Assembly (NCBI GenBank): GCA_963825645.1
Contig: CAWGTT010000009.1
Coordinates: 186,001-250,000, forward strand
DNA length: 64,000 bases
Direction of reading: 5' to 3'
DNA from: JADJPO01 sp963825645
Lineage (GTDB): Bacteria > Actinomycetota > Actinomycetes > Actinomycetales > Kineosporiaceae
The stretch's first letter is position 1. Each line of letters opens with the position of its first letter. Both the position numbers and the translations under genes were made by a program. Below the pieces are notes generated by a model that worked only from the letters and a program-made list of their open reading frames with translations, had not been told where the DNA came from and did not search any database. Of this stretch, positions 16,903 through 27,195 are shown one piece after another.

Positions 16903-17415
16903 GTGGTCGGTATCACCCCAGGCAGCAGTCCGGTTGATGAGGGATTGTTCCGCCGAGCGCTCGGCCGGTTCGCCACCGGGGTGTGTGTCGTCACTGCCCG
17001 CTCGCACGGGATCGATCACGCCATGACCGCCAATGCCTTCACGTCGGTCTCCCTCGACCCGCCCCTTGTGCTGGTGTGCGTGGAGACCGAGGCCCGCTTC
17101 CACGAGGCGATCCTGGACGAGGGTGCGTGGGGGGTGAGCGTGCTCGATGCGGGAGCGCGCGGACTGGCGCAATGGTTCGCGACCCGAGGGCGCCCGCTGC
17201 ACGGTCAGTTCGATCGGGCACCGCACCACCGTGGGGACCTGACCGGGGTGGTCCTGCTGGACGACGCGGTGTCCTGGCTGGAGTGCCGGACCACCGCCGT
17301 GGCGCCCGGTGGTGACCACAGCATCGTGATCGGTGAGGTCCTCGCAGCCGCCGTGGCCACCCAGGACCGCGGTGCGCTGGTCTACCACCGCAGCGGGTAC
17401 CGCTCTTTGGAGTGA
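16903..17415 (+). CDS. Flavin reductase-like domain protein (split barrel)
   Basis: The 170-residue protein matches the flavin_reduct (PF01613) family of FMN-binding split-barrel reductases. Evidence is FRRALGRFATGVCVVTA near the N-terminus, AMTANAFTSVSLDPPLVLVCVE, FHEAILDEGAWGVSVL and a C-terminal HSIVIGEVLAAAV with LVYHRSGYRSL. Such proteins reduce FMN or FAD with NAD(P)H and often feed a partner monooxygenase, but no oxygenase gene is adjacent. The GTG start fits the leaderless -10 box just upstream and the conserved domain begins about 15 residues later. It lies 9 bp after the FtsH-like gene. The physiological partner is unknown. Confidence 0.85.
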   Translation: MVGITPGSSPVDEGLFRRALGRFATGVCVVTARSHGIDHAMTANAFTSVSLDPPLVLVCVETEARFHEAILDEGAWGVSVLDAGARGLAQWFATRGRPLHGQFDRAPHHRGDLTGVVLLDDAVSWLECRTTAVAPGGDHSIVIGEVLAAAVATQDRGALVYHRSGYRSLE

Positions 17416-17439
17416 CACGAAACGATCGCTGGGTCACCC

Positions 17440-17445
17440 TACGAT
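17440..17445 (+). promoter_or_regulatory. -10 box of a probable leaderless promoter (VanW protein)
   Basis: TACGAT is followed by six bases and the GTG start at 17452. No ribosome binding site is present. Confidence 0.5.
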
Positions 17446-17451
17446 GCAGTC

Positions 17452-20187
17452 GTGACCGACGTCAGGAACCAGGAGGCCGCGGGGGACGCCGGGTCAATTG
17501 ATCAGGAACCAGTGAGCCGGGAACCAGTGAGCCAGGAACCGCGCGAGGAGGACCACACCGTCCGAGCGGGCGACGGCCAGGAGCTCGCTGACCGGGACAC
17601 TGGCGCCGATAGCACCGAGGACGACGAGAGCACCGAGGACGACGAGCGCGACGAGAGCGCTGAGCGCGACGAGCGCGACGACATCGCTGAGCGCGACGAC
17701 AGCACCAAGCGCGACGACAGCACCAAGCGCGACGACAGCACCAAGCGCGACGACAGCACCGAGCCGGTGGACGCGGCGCAGGCGGGCGCCGATACCCAGC
17801 GGGCAGCCGTCGCGCCTGGCTGGGCGTCCCCCGCCGATCTGCTCGAATGGCTGGACCGCAGCCGGGCCGACTCCGAGACCCTCGAGACCCCTGAGACGCC
17901 TGAGGGGCCTGAGCTCAAAGAGGACCCTGGGGTCCACGATGAGCGTGAGGCAGACGAGGAATCTGAGACAGACGAGGATTCTGAGGCTAACGAGCCGAAG
18001 GAGGGTCGTGAGGCCATAGAGGAGCTTGAGGCTGACGAGGTCTACGAGGAGCCTGAGGTTCAGGAGGAGTCTGAGGCGGCCGAGACCGCGCTGATCGAGC
18101 CACCGACCGAGCCGCCGACCACGGATCTGGCCGAGACGCCGCCTGAGGCGGCGACGCTGTACACCGCGCCCGACACCGCGCCCGACACCGCGCCCGACAC
18201 CGCGCCGATTGAGCTCCCGGGCACCGCGAGCCAGGATCCCCTCCCGGCCCGTCCTGATGAGAAGGCCCGGCCGCCCGGGGTGGTCTCTCCTGCTCCCATC
18301 GAGTCCCCCGGGGTCCCTGAGGCTACTGAGGCCTCCAAGGCTATTGCGGCCCGCGAGTCCTCTGAGGCCTTTGAGCCCGCCGAGTCTCCTGAGGCCCCTG
18401 AGCCCCCTGAGGAGCACGGGAGCAGGTCACGTCTGCGCCGCCGGCTGCTGGTCGGTGCCGCGGCGGTGTCCGGCCTCACAGCTCTGGGCGTCGGCGGCGC
18501 GGTGGCCTTCGCCGCCGACCTCACGCCCCGCGACACCAGCATCGGTGGTGTCGATGTCGGCGGCATGCGCCGCGCGGACGCCGTCAGCACCCTGGCCGCG
18601 ACGGCGGACACGGCCTCCACCACTCCACTGACGGTGTCGGTGGCCGGCGGGCAGGCAAGCATCGACCCCACTGCCGCCGGTTTGAGCGTCGACGCGGCCC
18701 GCAGCGTGGACGCGGTGCTCGGCGACCGGTTCGACCTGAGCCGCGTCTGGCGGCAGGTGAGCGGCGGGATCGCCGTCGCGTCCGAGCCGGAGATCGACCG
18801 GAAGGCGCTCCGGCGCGCTCTGGAGGACGTCGACCGCCAGACCCGTCGCGAGCCGGCCGACGCCGTGGTGACGTTCGGTCCGGACGGCCCGCAGATCACG
18901 GCCGCGGTCACCGGTGTGAGCCTCGACCTCGACACTGCCGTCGAGTCGGTCGCCAGGGGCTGGCTGGCCCGCAGCGGTTCGCTGGCGCTTCCGGTCAAGC
19001 AGACCCCGCCCATCATCACCCAGCAGGAGGCCGACCGCGCCTTCGCCGAGGAGGCGGTACCCGCCGCCGCCGGCCCGATCACGGTGGAGCTGGCCAAGAC
19101 GCCGGGTGAGAGGACGGTCACGGTCACCCGAGCCGCCTTGCTGCCTACGTTGACGATGCGGCCCGCCGCGGACGACCCGACCCGCCTCGAACTGACGGTC
19201 GACAGCGCGGCGCTGCACGCCGCCGTCCTGGCCGGCGACACGACCCTCGAGCGCAAGCCGAAGGACGCCCAGATCGTGCTGCGCGACGGTGCCCCGGCCA
19301 TCATCCCGTCGGTCGACGGGGTCGCCGTCGACCCGCAGAAGCTGGCCACCGCCGTCCGGGATGCCCTGCTCACCCCCGGCCGCTCGGCGCGGGTGGAAGC
19401 GACTGTGACCAAGCCCAAGCTCACCACCGAGAAGGCCAAGGCCCTGGGCGTCACCGAACGCGTCTCCACCTTCAGCACCCCGCTGACCGCGAACGTGCCA
19501 CGTACCAACAACCTGCGGATCGCCGCCCGGACCGTCAACGGCACCCTGGTGATGCCGGGAGACACGTTCAGCCTCAACAAGGTTCTCGGTCGCCGCACGC
19601 CCGAGAAGGGGTACTCGCAGGCCCCGGTGATCTACAACGGCCGGCTGGAGATGGACTACGGCGGCGGGGTGTCGCAGATGGCCACCACTGTCTACAACAA
19701 CGTCTTCTTCTCCGGGCTGGAGGACGTGCGGCACAAGCCGCACTCCTTCTACATCTCCCGGTACCCGGAAGGTCGAGAGGCGACAGTCAGCTACCCGAGC
19801 GTGGACCTGGTCTGGCGTAACGACTCTCCGTACGCGGTGCTGGTCCAGGCCGGCGTCGGCAGCCGGGTGTCGGTGAGCTTCTGGAGCACCAAACAGTACG
19901 ACGACGTGATCGCCGAGAAGGGACCTCGCCGCAACATCCGTGAGCCCAAGACCATCTACGACGAGGAGGCGGGCTGCGTGGCGCAGAGTCCTGCGCAAGG
20001 GTTCGATGTCGCGGTCCGGCGCAAGGTGGTCAAGGACGGCAAGACGGTCAAGGACCAGACCTGGACCACCACGTACATCGCCGAGGATCGGGTGGTCTGT
20101 GGTCCTGAGCCTGAGCCTGAGCCGACGCCGGTCCCGTCGCCACGGGTCGCCGGCGACCGCCTCATCACATTCGGCCGAACCGGATGA
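17452..20187 (+). CDS. VanW-domain membrane protein with long acidic N-terminal region
   Basis: The 911-residue protein begins with about 320 residues of highly charged, low-complexity sequence (Glu, Asp, Ser, Thr, Pro) carrying in-frame DNA repeats: RDDSTK three times and APDT three times. A single transmembrane helix follows (about 330-352), then extracytoplasmic domains resembling the peptidoglycan-binding region found next to VanW, and a VanW domain (about 680-805) with FSTPLTANVPRTNNLRIAA, GTLVMPGDTFSLNKVLG, DYGGGVSQMATTVYN and SYPSVDLVWRNDSPY. Proteins of this layout are cell-wall associated; their biochemical role is not settled and the vancomycin link is historical. It ends 7 bp from the convergent GNAT gene. 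The N-terminal region would be cytoplasmic. Confidence 0.85.
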   Translation: MTDVRNQEAAGDAGSIDQEPVSREPVSQEPREEDHTVRAGDGQELADRDTGADSTEDDESTEDDERDESAERDERDDIAERDDSTKRDDSTKRDDSTKRDDSTEPVDAAQAGADTQRAAVAPGWASPADLLEWLDRSRADSETLETPETPEGPELKEDPGVHDEREADEESETDEDSEANEPKEGREAIEELEADEVYEEPEVQEESEAAETALIEPPTEPPTTDLAETPPEAATLYTAPDTAPDTAPDTAPIELPGTASQDPLPARPDEKARPPGVVSPAPIESPGVPEATEASKAIAARESSEAFEPAESPEAPEPPEEHGSRSRLRRRLLVGAAAVSGLTALGVGGAVAFAADLTPRDTSIGGVDVGGMRRADAVSTLAATADTASTTPLTVSVAGGQASIDPTAAGLSVDAARSVDAVLGDRFDLSRVWRQVSGGIAVASEPEIDRKALRRALEDVDRQTRREPADAVVTFGPDGPQITAAVTGVSLDLDTAVESVARGWLARSGSLALPVKQTPPIITQQEADRAFAEEAVPAAAGPITVELAKTPGERTVTVTRAALLPTLTMRPAADDPTRLELTVDSAALHAAVLAGDTTLERKPKDAQIVLRDGAPAIIPSVDGVAVDPQKLATAVRDALLTPGRSARVEATVTKPKLTTEKAKALGVTERVSTFSTPLTANVPRTNNLRIAARTVNGTLVMPGDTFSLNKVLGRRTPEKGYSQAPVIYNGRLEMDYGGGVSQMATTVYNNVFFSGLEDVRHKPHSFYISRYPEGREATVSYPSVDLVWRNDSPYAVLVQAGVGSRVSVSFWSTKQYDDVIAEKGPRRNIREPKTIYDEEAGCVAQSPAQGFDVAVRRKVVKDGKTVKDQTWTTTYIAEDRVVCGPEPEPEPTPVPSPRVAGDRLITFGRTG
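17701..17760 (+). repeat. 18-bp tandem repeat in the VanW protein gene
   Basis: Three identical units, agcaccaagcgcgacgac, plus a partial fourth encode STKRDD repeats in the cytoplasmic acidic region. Diverged copies lie just upstream (17640-17700), and a 12-bp repeat encoding APDT lies at about 18163-18207. All periods are multiples of three, so length changes stay in frame. Confidence 0.9.
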
Positions 20188-20194
20188 GAGCGGC

Positions 20195-21265
20195 TCACCC
20201 AGGAGTCAGGTAGTCGTAGCGGTGGTGCACGGTGAACCCCGCGCTGAGATACAGCCGGTTCGCCTCCCGGTTGCCGGCCGCGGTCTGCACGAACATCGAC
20301 CGGGCCCGGCGGAGCCGACCCCACCGAGCGATCTCGGCCAGCACGGACCGACCCAGGCCTCGCCGCCGGTACTGCGGTGCCACCTCGACCGCGGTCACGC
20401 CCACCCAGCCGGCGGCGTGCGATCCACGCCCGATCGCCACGGTCTGTGCGCCCAGCCGAACTGAGACGAACACCTGATCCTCGGCGGACATGAGCAGTGC
20501 GAGAACCGGTGAAGGCAGCTCTTCGGAGCGGTACAGGTTCTGCCACAGGGAGTCCGGGGTGTCGCTCGAGATGATGGCTGCCCGCGGAGGGGGGGCGCCG
20601 GTCGCCCCGGCGGGATCGACCTGGGCCGCTGTGGCCGCAGTGAGGGTGTAGGCGCTGACGCTACCCCCGCAGACCCAGCCCGCCGCTTCCACGGCGGAGC
20701 GCAGCGCGAGCTGCTCTTCGCCGTCCGTGCTGTGGCCGTGGCGGTGCAACGCGGCGGCGGCCGCGGGGCCGGGCATCTCGCTCGGAGGGCCGGCCACCGA
20801 GACCGCGGCGTCGCCGGGCACCGGCAGGGCCATCAACGGTGGCAGGCCGCGAGCGGTGTACCAGCCGGCCACGGTCTCCAACGTGGCATCGAGGTCGGCC
20901 CGAAGCCCGAGCGCCAGCACCGAGTTCGCCCGACCTGTGACGCCGTGATGAGCCTGGAGCAGCCAACGGCCCAGCGGCTCGGACTCGACCGGTCGCCAGT
21001 GCTGTACCTCGACCCGTTTCATGTCGGCTATCGACAAGGTGGTGTGGGGCGGGCCCGGTCGGCTCGGCCTCGGCGGCACCACCTTGGCGGTGACGACGGC
21101 CGCGCGCGCGATGCGGACCTCACCGCGACGTGTGGCCAGGCGCAACGGGTCGCCGGCATCCAGCAGCTCGCCGACCGCATCGGTGAGCTGGACCCCGTCC
21201 AGGCGGTAGCGGACGACGACGCGCCGTCCGGTCCACTCCGGCGGGATGCGCCAGGTCCGGGTCAC
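20195..21265 (-). CDS. GNAT acetyltransferase with N-terminal SH3-like domain (Rv0428c type)
   Basis: The 356-residue product opens with a small beta-rich domain (WTGRRVVVRYRLDGVQ, then LLDAGDPLRLATRRGEVRIARAAVVTAKVVP) of the kind described for the mycobacterial Rv0428c family. A linker region and a C-terminal GNAT domain follow, with VTAVEVAPQYRRRGLGRSVLAEIARWGR as the acetyl-CoA loop and a closing AGNREANRLYLSAGFTVHHRYDYL. GTG 21265 is taken as start because the SH3-like domain begins within ten residues. It is divergent from fdxA and convergent with the VanW gene. The acetyl acceptor is unknown; a histone-like protein has been proposed for the family. Confidence 0.8.
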   Translation of the reverse strand: MTRTWRIPPEWTGRRVVVRYRLDGVQLTDAVGELLDAGDPLRLATRRGEVRIARAAVVTAKVVPPRPSRPGPPHTTLSIADMKRVEVQHWRPVESEPLGRWLLQAHHGVTGRANSVLALGLRADLDATLETVAGWYTARGLPPLMALPVPGDAAVSVAGPPSEMPGPAAAAALHRHGHSTDGEEQLALRSAVEAAGWVCGGSVSAYTLTAATAAQVDPAGATGAPPPRAAIISSDTPDSLWQNLYRSEELPSPVLALLMSAEDQVFVSVRLGAQTVAIGRGSHAAGWVGVTAVEVAPQYRRRGLGRSVLAEIARWGRLRRARSMFVQTAAGNREANRLYLSAGFTVHHRYDYLTPG

Positions 21266-21358
21266 GCCACCCCCGCCGTCACGTGATACTGGGACAGCAC
21301 GCGATACTAGGGGTCGAACCCGCGCCGGGCACCCGGCCGCCGCACAGGAGGACATGCC

Positions 21359-21685
21359 GTGACGTACGTCATCGCCCAGCCCTGCGTCGACCTCAAGGAC
21401 AAGGCCTGTATCGAGGAATGTCCGGTCGACTGCATCTACGAGGGCGAGCGGATGCTGTACATCCACCCCGACGAGTGCGTCGACTGTGGCGCCTGCGAAC
21501 CGGTCTGCCCGGTCGAGGCGATCTACTACGAGGACGACACACCCGAGCAGTGGAAGGACTACTACAAGGCGAACGTCGAGTTCTTCGATGATCTGGGCTC
21601 GCCCGGCGGAGCAGCCAAGCTCGGCCTGATCCCGAAGGACCACCCCCTCATCGCCGCGCTGCCGCCGCAGGAGACCGGCTCCTGA
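21359..21685 (+). CDS. fdxA: 7Fe ferredoxin ([3Fe-4S][4Fe-4S])
   Basis: The 108-residue acidic protein has the seven-iron ferredoxin pattern: an N-terminal cluster motif with CIEECPVDCIYEG and a second motif CVDCGACEPVCPVEAIYYEDD, followed by the longer C-terminal tail (about 50 residues) typical of actinobacterial FdxA/FdxC. It is a small soluble electron carrier. GTG 21359 follows AGGAGG by 7 nt. Its stop codon overlaps the apparent CTG start of dapC, the same pair of neighbours as in M. tuberculosis. Candidate electron acceptors in the window include the ferredoxin-type sulfite reductase. Confidence 0.95.
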   Translation: MTYVIAQPCVDLKDKACIEECPVDCIYEGERMLYIHPDECVDCGACEPVCPVEAIYYEDDTPEQWKDYYKANVEFFDDLGSPGGAAKLGLIPKDHPLIAALPPQETGS

Positions 21686-22779
21686 AACTGCCCGACTTCC
21701 CCTGGGACCGGCTCGCGCCCTTCGGGACGATCGCTCGAGCCCACCCCGGCGGGATCATTGACGCGTCGATCGGGACTCCGGTCGACCCCACCCCCGAGGT
21801 GGCCCGGCGCGCGCTGGCCGCGGCGGGCGACGCTCCCGGGTACCCGGCCACCTATGGCACCGCGGCTCTGCGCGAGACGGTGGCCCGGTGGTTCGCCCGC
21901 CGTCGCGGCGTGCCCGACGTCGACCCGGACGGCGTGCTGCCGACGATCGGCTCGAAGGAGCTGGTGGCCTGGCTGCCCACCCTGCTCGGGCTCGGCGCGG
22001 GCGATCTGGTCGTGCACCCGCAGGCCGCCTATCCCAGCTACGACGTGGGGGCCCGGCTGGCCGGGGCCACACCGGTCCCGGCCGACGGCACGCTCCAGCT
22101 CGGCCCGGCGCCCAAGCTGACTCGTGCCGTCCGGCTGGTCTGGGTGAACTCGCCGTCGAACCCGACCGGTGCGGTGCTGGGTGTCGACCACCTGGCCAAG
22201 GTGGTCGCCTGGGCTCGGTCGGTGGGTGCGGTGGTGGCCAGCGACGAGTGCTATGCAGAGCTGGGCTGGGACGTCGAGGAGGTGCCGAGCCTTCTCGACC
22301 CGCGGGTCTGCGGCGGGTCCCACGCGGGACTGCTGGCCCTCTACTCGACCTCGAAGCAGTCCAACCTCGCCGGCTACCGGGCCGCCTTCGCTGCCGGCGA
22401 CGTCGACCTGGTGAAACGGCTGCTCGAGGTGCGAAAGCACGCCGGGATGATGATGCCCGCCCCGATCCAGGCCGCGCTGGCCGCGGTCCTGGACGACGAC
22501 GCGCACGTCGCCGAGCAGCGTGAGCGGTACCGGACGCGACGGGCGCTGGCCTGGACCGCGTTCGAGGCGGCCGGGTTCAGGATCGAGCACTCCGAAGCGG
22601 GGTTGTACCTGTGGGGGACCCGGGACGAGCCGTGCTGGGACTCGGCGGCCTGGCTGGCCGATCGCGGCGTGTTGGTCGCGCCGGGGGAGTTCTACGGTGC
22701 GGCCGGAGCCCGGCACGTGCGGGTGGCGCTCAGCATCACCGATGCCGGCGCCGCCGCGCTCGCCGACCGCCTCGCGTGA
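21682..22779 (+). CDS. dapC: N-succinyldiaminopimelate aminotransferase, apparent CTG start
   Basis: DapC is a PLP-dependent class I/II aminotransferase that makes N-succinyl-L,L-diaminopimelate in lysine and peptidoglycan precursor synthesis. The 365-residue product starts KLPDFPWDRLAPFGTIARAH, matching the conserved N-terminus of actinobacterial DapC, and has WVNSPSNPTGAVLG, SDECYAEL and the Schiff-base segment STSKQSNLAGYR (Lys225). Homology begins immediately after the fdxA stop, but from the in-frame TGA at 21589 to GTG 21799 there is no ATG, GTG or TTG. The only plausible start is CTG 21682, overlapping the fdxA TGA as CTGA. Starting at GTG 21799 would remove 39 conserved residues. Confidence 0.93.
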   Translation: MKLPDFPWDRLAPFGTIARAHPGGIIDASIGTPVDPTPEVARRALAAAGDAPGYPATYGTAALRETVARWFARRRGVPDVDPDGVLPTIGSKELVAWLPTLLGLGAGDLVVHPQAAYPSYDVGARLAGATPVPADGTLQLGPAPKLTRAVRLVWVNSPSNPTGAVLGVDHLAKVVAWARSVGAVVASDECYAELGWDVEEVPSLLDPRVCGGSHAGLLALYSTSKQSNLAGYRAAFAAGDVDLVKRLLEVRKHAGMMMPAPIQAALAAVLDDDAHVAEQRERYRTRRALAWTAFEAAGFRIEHSEAGLYLWGTRDEPCWDSAAWLADRGVLVAPGEFYGAAGARHVRVALSITDAGAAALADRLA

Positions 22780-22794
22780 GGCCGAATCCGGTGT

Positions 22795-22823
22795 ACTTCT
22801 CTCCCCTTGGGTGGGGGAGAAGT
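22795..22823. terminator. Bidirectional hairpin between dapC and lysS
   Basis: An 11-bp stem with one G-T pair is formed by ACTTCTCTCCC and its counterpart ending GGGGAGAAGT around a short loop. It lies 15 bp after the dapC stop and 17 bp before the end of the convergent lysS. There is no clear T-run, as is common in high-GC actinobacteria. Confidence 0.65.
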
Positions 22824-22839
22824 GCGCTCGATCGAGGGC

Positions 22840-24555
22840 TCAGCCGCCGAGTAGCGAGCGGACCCGGTCGGCGCCGACCGCCAGCAGCAGGGTCGGCAGG
22901 CGAGGGCCGGTGTCACGCCCGACGAGCAGCCGGTAGAGCAGGGCGAAGAACGCTCGCTGGGCGGCCTTGAGCTCCGGTGTCGGCGTCACGTCCGGCGCCA
23001 GGCCGAGCCGCTGCTTGGGTACGCCGTAGACCAGGCGGGTGAGCCCGTCGAGCGACCACTGCTCCTGCATCCCGTCCAGCAGCAGCCGCAGCGAGGCCCG
23101 CTCGTCCTCACTCAAGGAGGCGAGCAGGTCGGCGTCCGGCCCCTTGCGCACCTGGGTGCGCTCCTCGGCCGGGACGTAGGTGGTCATCCAGCGTTCGGCG
23201 CAGTCAAGCCGCGGACGCACCTGCGCCAGGGAGGTGACCGGGCGCTCGTCGTCCAGCTCGCGCAGGATCCGCAGAGTCTGCCCAGAGTCGCCGGCTGCGA
23301 CGTCGGCGATCGAGGCCAGGGTGCGGTAGGGCAGAGGCCGCGGGGTGGTCGCGAGCACGCCCGCACTCACGGTGCTGGTCGCCCGCTGGTGGGCCGAGGT
23401 GTCCGCCTCACTCGCCGAACCCTCGGATACCTTGCGGCCCAACGCATCCCACTCGTCGTAGAGCCGTTGCACCTGGCCGTCGAAGGCCACCGTGAACGAC
23501 TGGTTGGGCTTGCGGCGGGCGTACAGCCAGCGCAGCAGCTGCGGCTCCATGATGGTCAGGGCGTCCATCGGGGTGGGCACACCGCCCTTGGAGCTGCTCA
23601 TCTTGGCCATGCCGCTGATCCCGACGAACGCATACATCGGACCGATCGGCGGCTCGGCCCCGAACACCTCGCGGACCAGCTGGGTGCCCACGACGAACGA
23701 GGAACCGGGCGAGGAGTGGTCGACCCCGGACGGCTCGAACAGCACTCCCTCGTAGGCCCAACGCATCGGCCAGTCGACCTTCCAGACCAGCTTGCCCCGG
23801 GTGTGCTCGGTCAGCTTGACGTTCTCGTCGTTGCCGCAGGCCGAGCAGGTGTACCGCAGCTCGGTGGTCTGCTCGTCATACGACGTCACCGTGGTCAGAT
23901 CCCGGTCGCACCGCGAACAGTACGGCTTGTAGGGGTAGTACCCGGACGCCGAGGAGCCGTCGTCCTCGTCCGCCGCTCCCGAGCCGGACGGGCCCGATTC
24001 GACGGCGTCCGCCTTCTTGGTCCGGTAGCGGCCGAGCACCTCGTCGATCCGGTCCCGTTCGCGCATCGCCAGCAGTACCTGGTCCCGGTAGGCGCCGGAG
24101 GTGTACATCGCGGTCTGGCTGATCGGGTCGACCTCGACGCCGAGCGCGGTCAGCGCCTCGACCAGTGGCGCCTTGAAGTGCTCGGCCCAGCTTCCGTGCG
24201 GGCTACCGGGCGGTGCCGGGACGGCGCTGAGTGGGCGCCCGATATGGATGTCCCAGGTCTCGTCCACTCCCGGCACGCCGAACGGCACCTTGCGGAACCG
24301 GTCGAAGTCGTCCCAGGAGAGCAGGTGGCGGCAGGCCCAGCCGCGACGGCGGATCTCGTCGGCGACCAGGTGCGGGGTCATCACCTCACGCAGGTTGCCG
24401 AGGTGGATCGGTCCCGAGGGGCTGATCCCCGACGCGCAGACGATCGTCCGCTCCGGCCCGCCGGGGTGGCGGCGTTCGGCTTCGGCGATCACGTCATCGG
24501 CGAACCGGTTGACCCAGTCGGCGTCGGTCGGGGTTCTGGCCTGCTCGCGACTCAC
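22840..24555 (-). CDS. lysS: Lysyl-tRNA synthetase, class I
   Basis: This 571-residue enzyme charges tRNA(Lys). It is the class I (archaeal-type) form: the HIGH-like motif is HLGN in SGPIHLGNLREVM, the KMSKS-like motif is KMSSSKG, and a zinc-binding insert carries CSRC and CSAC pairs. WDDFDRFRKVP and VGISGMAKMSSSKG are characteristic. GTG 24555 is preferred because GGAAGAA lies about 7 nt upstream; GTG 24573 is an alternative. It is about 45 bp downstream of the IolG-like gene on the same strand. Many actinobacteria also or instead carry the class II enzyme, so whether this copy is the only one cannot be judged here. Confidence 0.95.
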   Translation of the reverse strand: MSREQARTPTDADWVNRFADDVIAEAERRHPGGPERTIVCASGISPSGPIHLGNLREVMTPHLVADEIRRRGWACRHLLSWDDFDRFRKVPFGVPGVDETWDIHIGRPLSAVPAPPGSPHGSWAEHFKAPLVEALTALGVEVDPISQTAMYTSGAYRDQVLLAMRERDRIDEVLGRYRTKKADAVESGPSGSGAADEDDGSSASGYYPYKPYCSRCDRDLTTVTSYDEQTTELRYTCSACGNDENVKLTEHTRGKLVWKVDWPMRWAYEGVLFEPSGVDHSSPGSSFVVGTQLVREVFGAEPPIGPMYAFVGISGMAKMSSSKGGVPTPMDALTIMEPQLLRWLYARRKPNQSFTVAFDGQVQRLYDEWDALGRKVSEGSASEADTSAHQRATSTVSAGVLATTPRPLPYRTLASIADVAAGDSGQTLRILRELDDERPVTSLAQVRPRLDCAERWMTTYVPAEERTQVRKGPDADLLASLSEDERASLRLLLDGMQEQWSLDGLTRLVYGVPKQRLGLAPDVTPTPELKAAQRAFFALLYRLLVGRDTGPRLPTLLLAVGADRVRSLLGG

Positions 24556-24600
24556 ACCGCAGGATTCTTCCACTCCCTGCGCGGCCGGTCCGCTGCGGCG

Positions 24601-25614
24601 TTAGGCGGGTACCTGCGGGACACGTACCGGCACCCATCCGCCGCCGTCGCGTAGGGACGCGATGACGGCGTCGGCCACGGCCGAGGCGACGAGACCGTCG
24701 TGCCCGGTTGCCAACGGTGACGGGGCGCCGGAGGCGACGGACGCCACCCATGCCCGCAGCTCGAGTCGGTAGGCGTCGGCGAACCGTGGCCGCCAGTCGG
24801 CCGGGTAGCCGGTCGAGCGGCGTTGCTCGGTGGTCCTGACCACGCGGACGGGGTTGGCCAGGGCGACGGTGCCGTGCTCGCCCACAACCTCACAGCGGAT
24901 GTCGTAGCCGTACCGGGCGTTGAGGAACACCTCGACGGTGGTGAGCACTCCGTCCGCGGTGCGTAGCAGGATGAGCTGGGGATCATGCAGGCCGGTCGCG
25001 GCGGCGGAGGGGCGCGGAGCAAGCCAGCTGACCTCGGTGACCGGGGAGTCGAGCAGCCACGGCACGGTGTCGAACTCGTGGACGGCCGACCCGGTGATGC
25101 TCAGCTCGTCGGTCGCTCCTGGTCCGGCGGCCACGCCACGGCTGACGCAGTGCACGAGGAGCGGCGTGCCGCATTCCCCGGTCGCCACCGCTGCCTTGAG
25201 GTCCTGGTGAGCCGGGTCGAATCGGCGCATGAAACCCAGCGAGAGCAGCGCCGCGCCGTCCCGGCCGATGGCACGGATGACGCGGTCGGACTCTTCCAGG
25301 GTCGGTGCCAGCGGCTTCTCGCACAGCACGGGCTTGCCCGCCCGGACGGCGGCGATGACCAGGTCGGGGTGGGTGGCGTCGCTGGAGGCGACGAGAACCG
25401 CGTCGACGTCCGGGTCGGCGATCAGTGCCCGGGCGTCATTGCCCACACGGGCGCCGGGAATGGTGTCGGCCAGTCTCATCGCCCGCTCGACGTCGGGGTC
25501 CGCGAGCAGGGCGACCTCGGCGTCCACGACATGGCGGTCAAGCATGCTCGCGTGGTCGGCGCCCATGACGCCGGTGCCGACCACTCCGACACGGATTGTC
25601 CTGCCGGCGCTCAC
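24601..25614 (-). CDS. Gfo/Idh/MocA-family dehydrogenase, inositol 2-dehydrogenase-like
   Basis: The 337-residue product has the Rossmann start IRVGVVGTGVMGADHASML, the family EKP motif (VLCEKPLAPTLEES, about residues 95-108) and FMRRFDPAHQDLKAA, characteristic of actinobacterial myo-inositol 2-dehydrogenases (IolG). It oxidises a polyol with NAD. GTG 25614 is chosen for the GGAGGTGG sequence 5-6 nt upstream; the longer frame is unlikely. No other inositol catabolism genes (iolB, C, D, E) are nearby, so the exact sugar or polyol is uncertain. It is divergent from gltA across a 263-bp gap and precedes lysS. Confidence 0.8.
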   Translation of the reverse strand: MSAGRTIRVGVVGTGVMGADHASMLDRHVVDAEVALLADPDVERAMRLADTIPGARVGNDARALIADPDVDAVLVASSDATHPDLVIAAVRAGKPVLCEKPLAPTLEESDRVIRAIGRDGAALLSLGFMRRFDPAHQDLKAAVATGECGTPLLVHCVSRGVAAGPGATDELSITGSAVHEFDTVPWLLDSPVTEVSWLAPRPSAAATGLHDPQLILLRTADGVLTTVEVFLNARYGYDIRCEVVGEHGTVALANPVRVVRTTEQRRSTGYPADWRPRFADAYRLELRAWVASVASGAPSPLATGHDGLVASAVADAVIASLRDGGGWVPVRVPQVPA

Positions 25615-25877
25615 GGCAACCACCTCCGGTGGTGGATCGATCGATCTGTCGGACCTGCATCGCGATGTTGCTCCCGACGGTCTCACGACCAGATCGTGGC
25701 GGACAGGGGACGTCGGGCCGTTTCGGCACCGCGATGCCGACCGACGAGCGCGGATCGAGTGCCGCTCGGCGCCCCGCCGCCCGCGCCGGTCGTCACCGCG
25801 GACGTTTCCGGATGGTATGCCTCACCGAGCACCGGTAGTTTCGCGTGAAATGGCGTGGGATCACCGAGGGAGTGTGC

Positions 25878-27173
<1,296 letters not shown>

Positions 27174-27195
27174 GCCCCATCAGCCCCCCCGATTT

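Noticed and set aside
21281..21308. Two GATACT boxes upstream of fdxA as tandem promoters
   Set aside because: Neither has a -35 at proper spacing, and both could serve either divergent gene; too weak to list.
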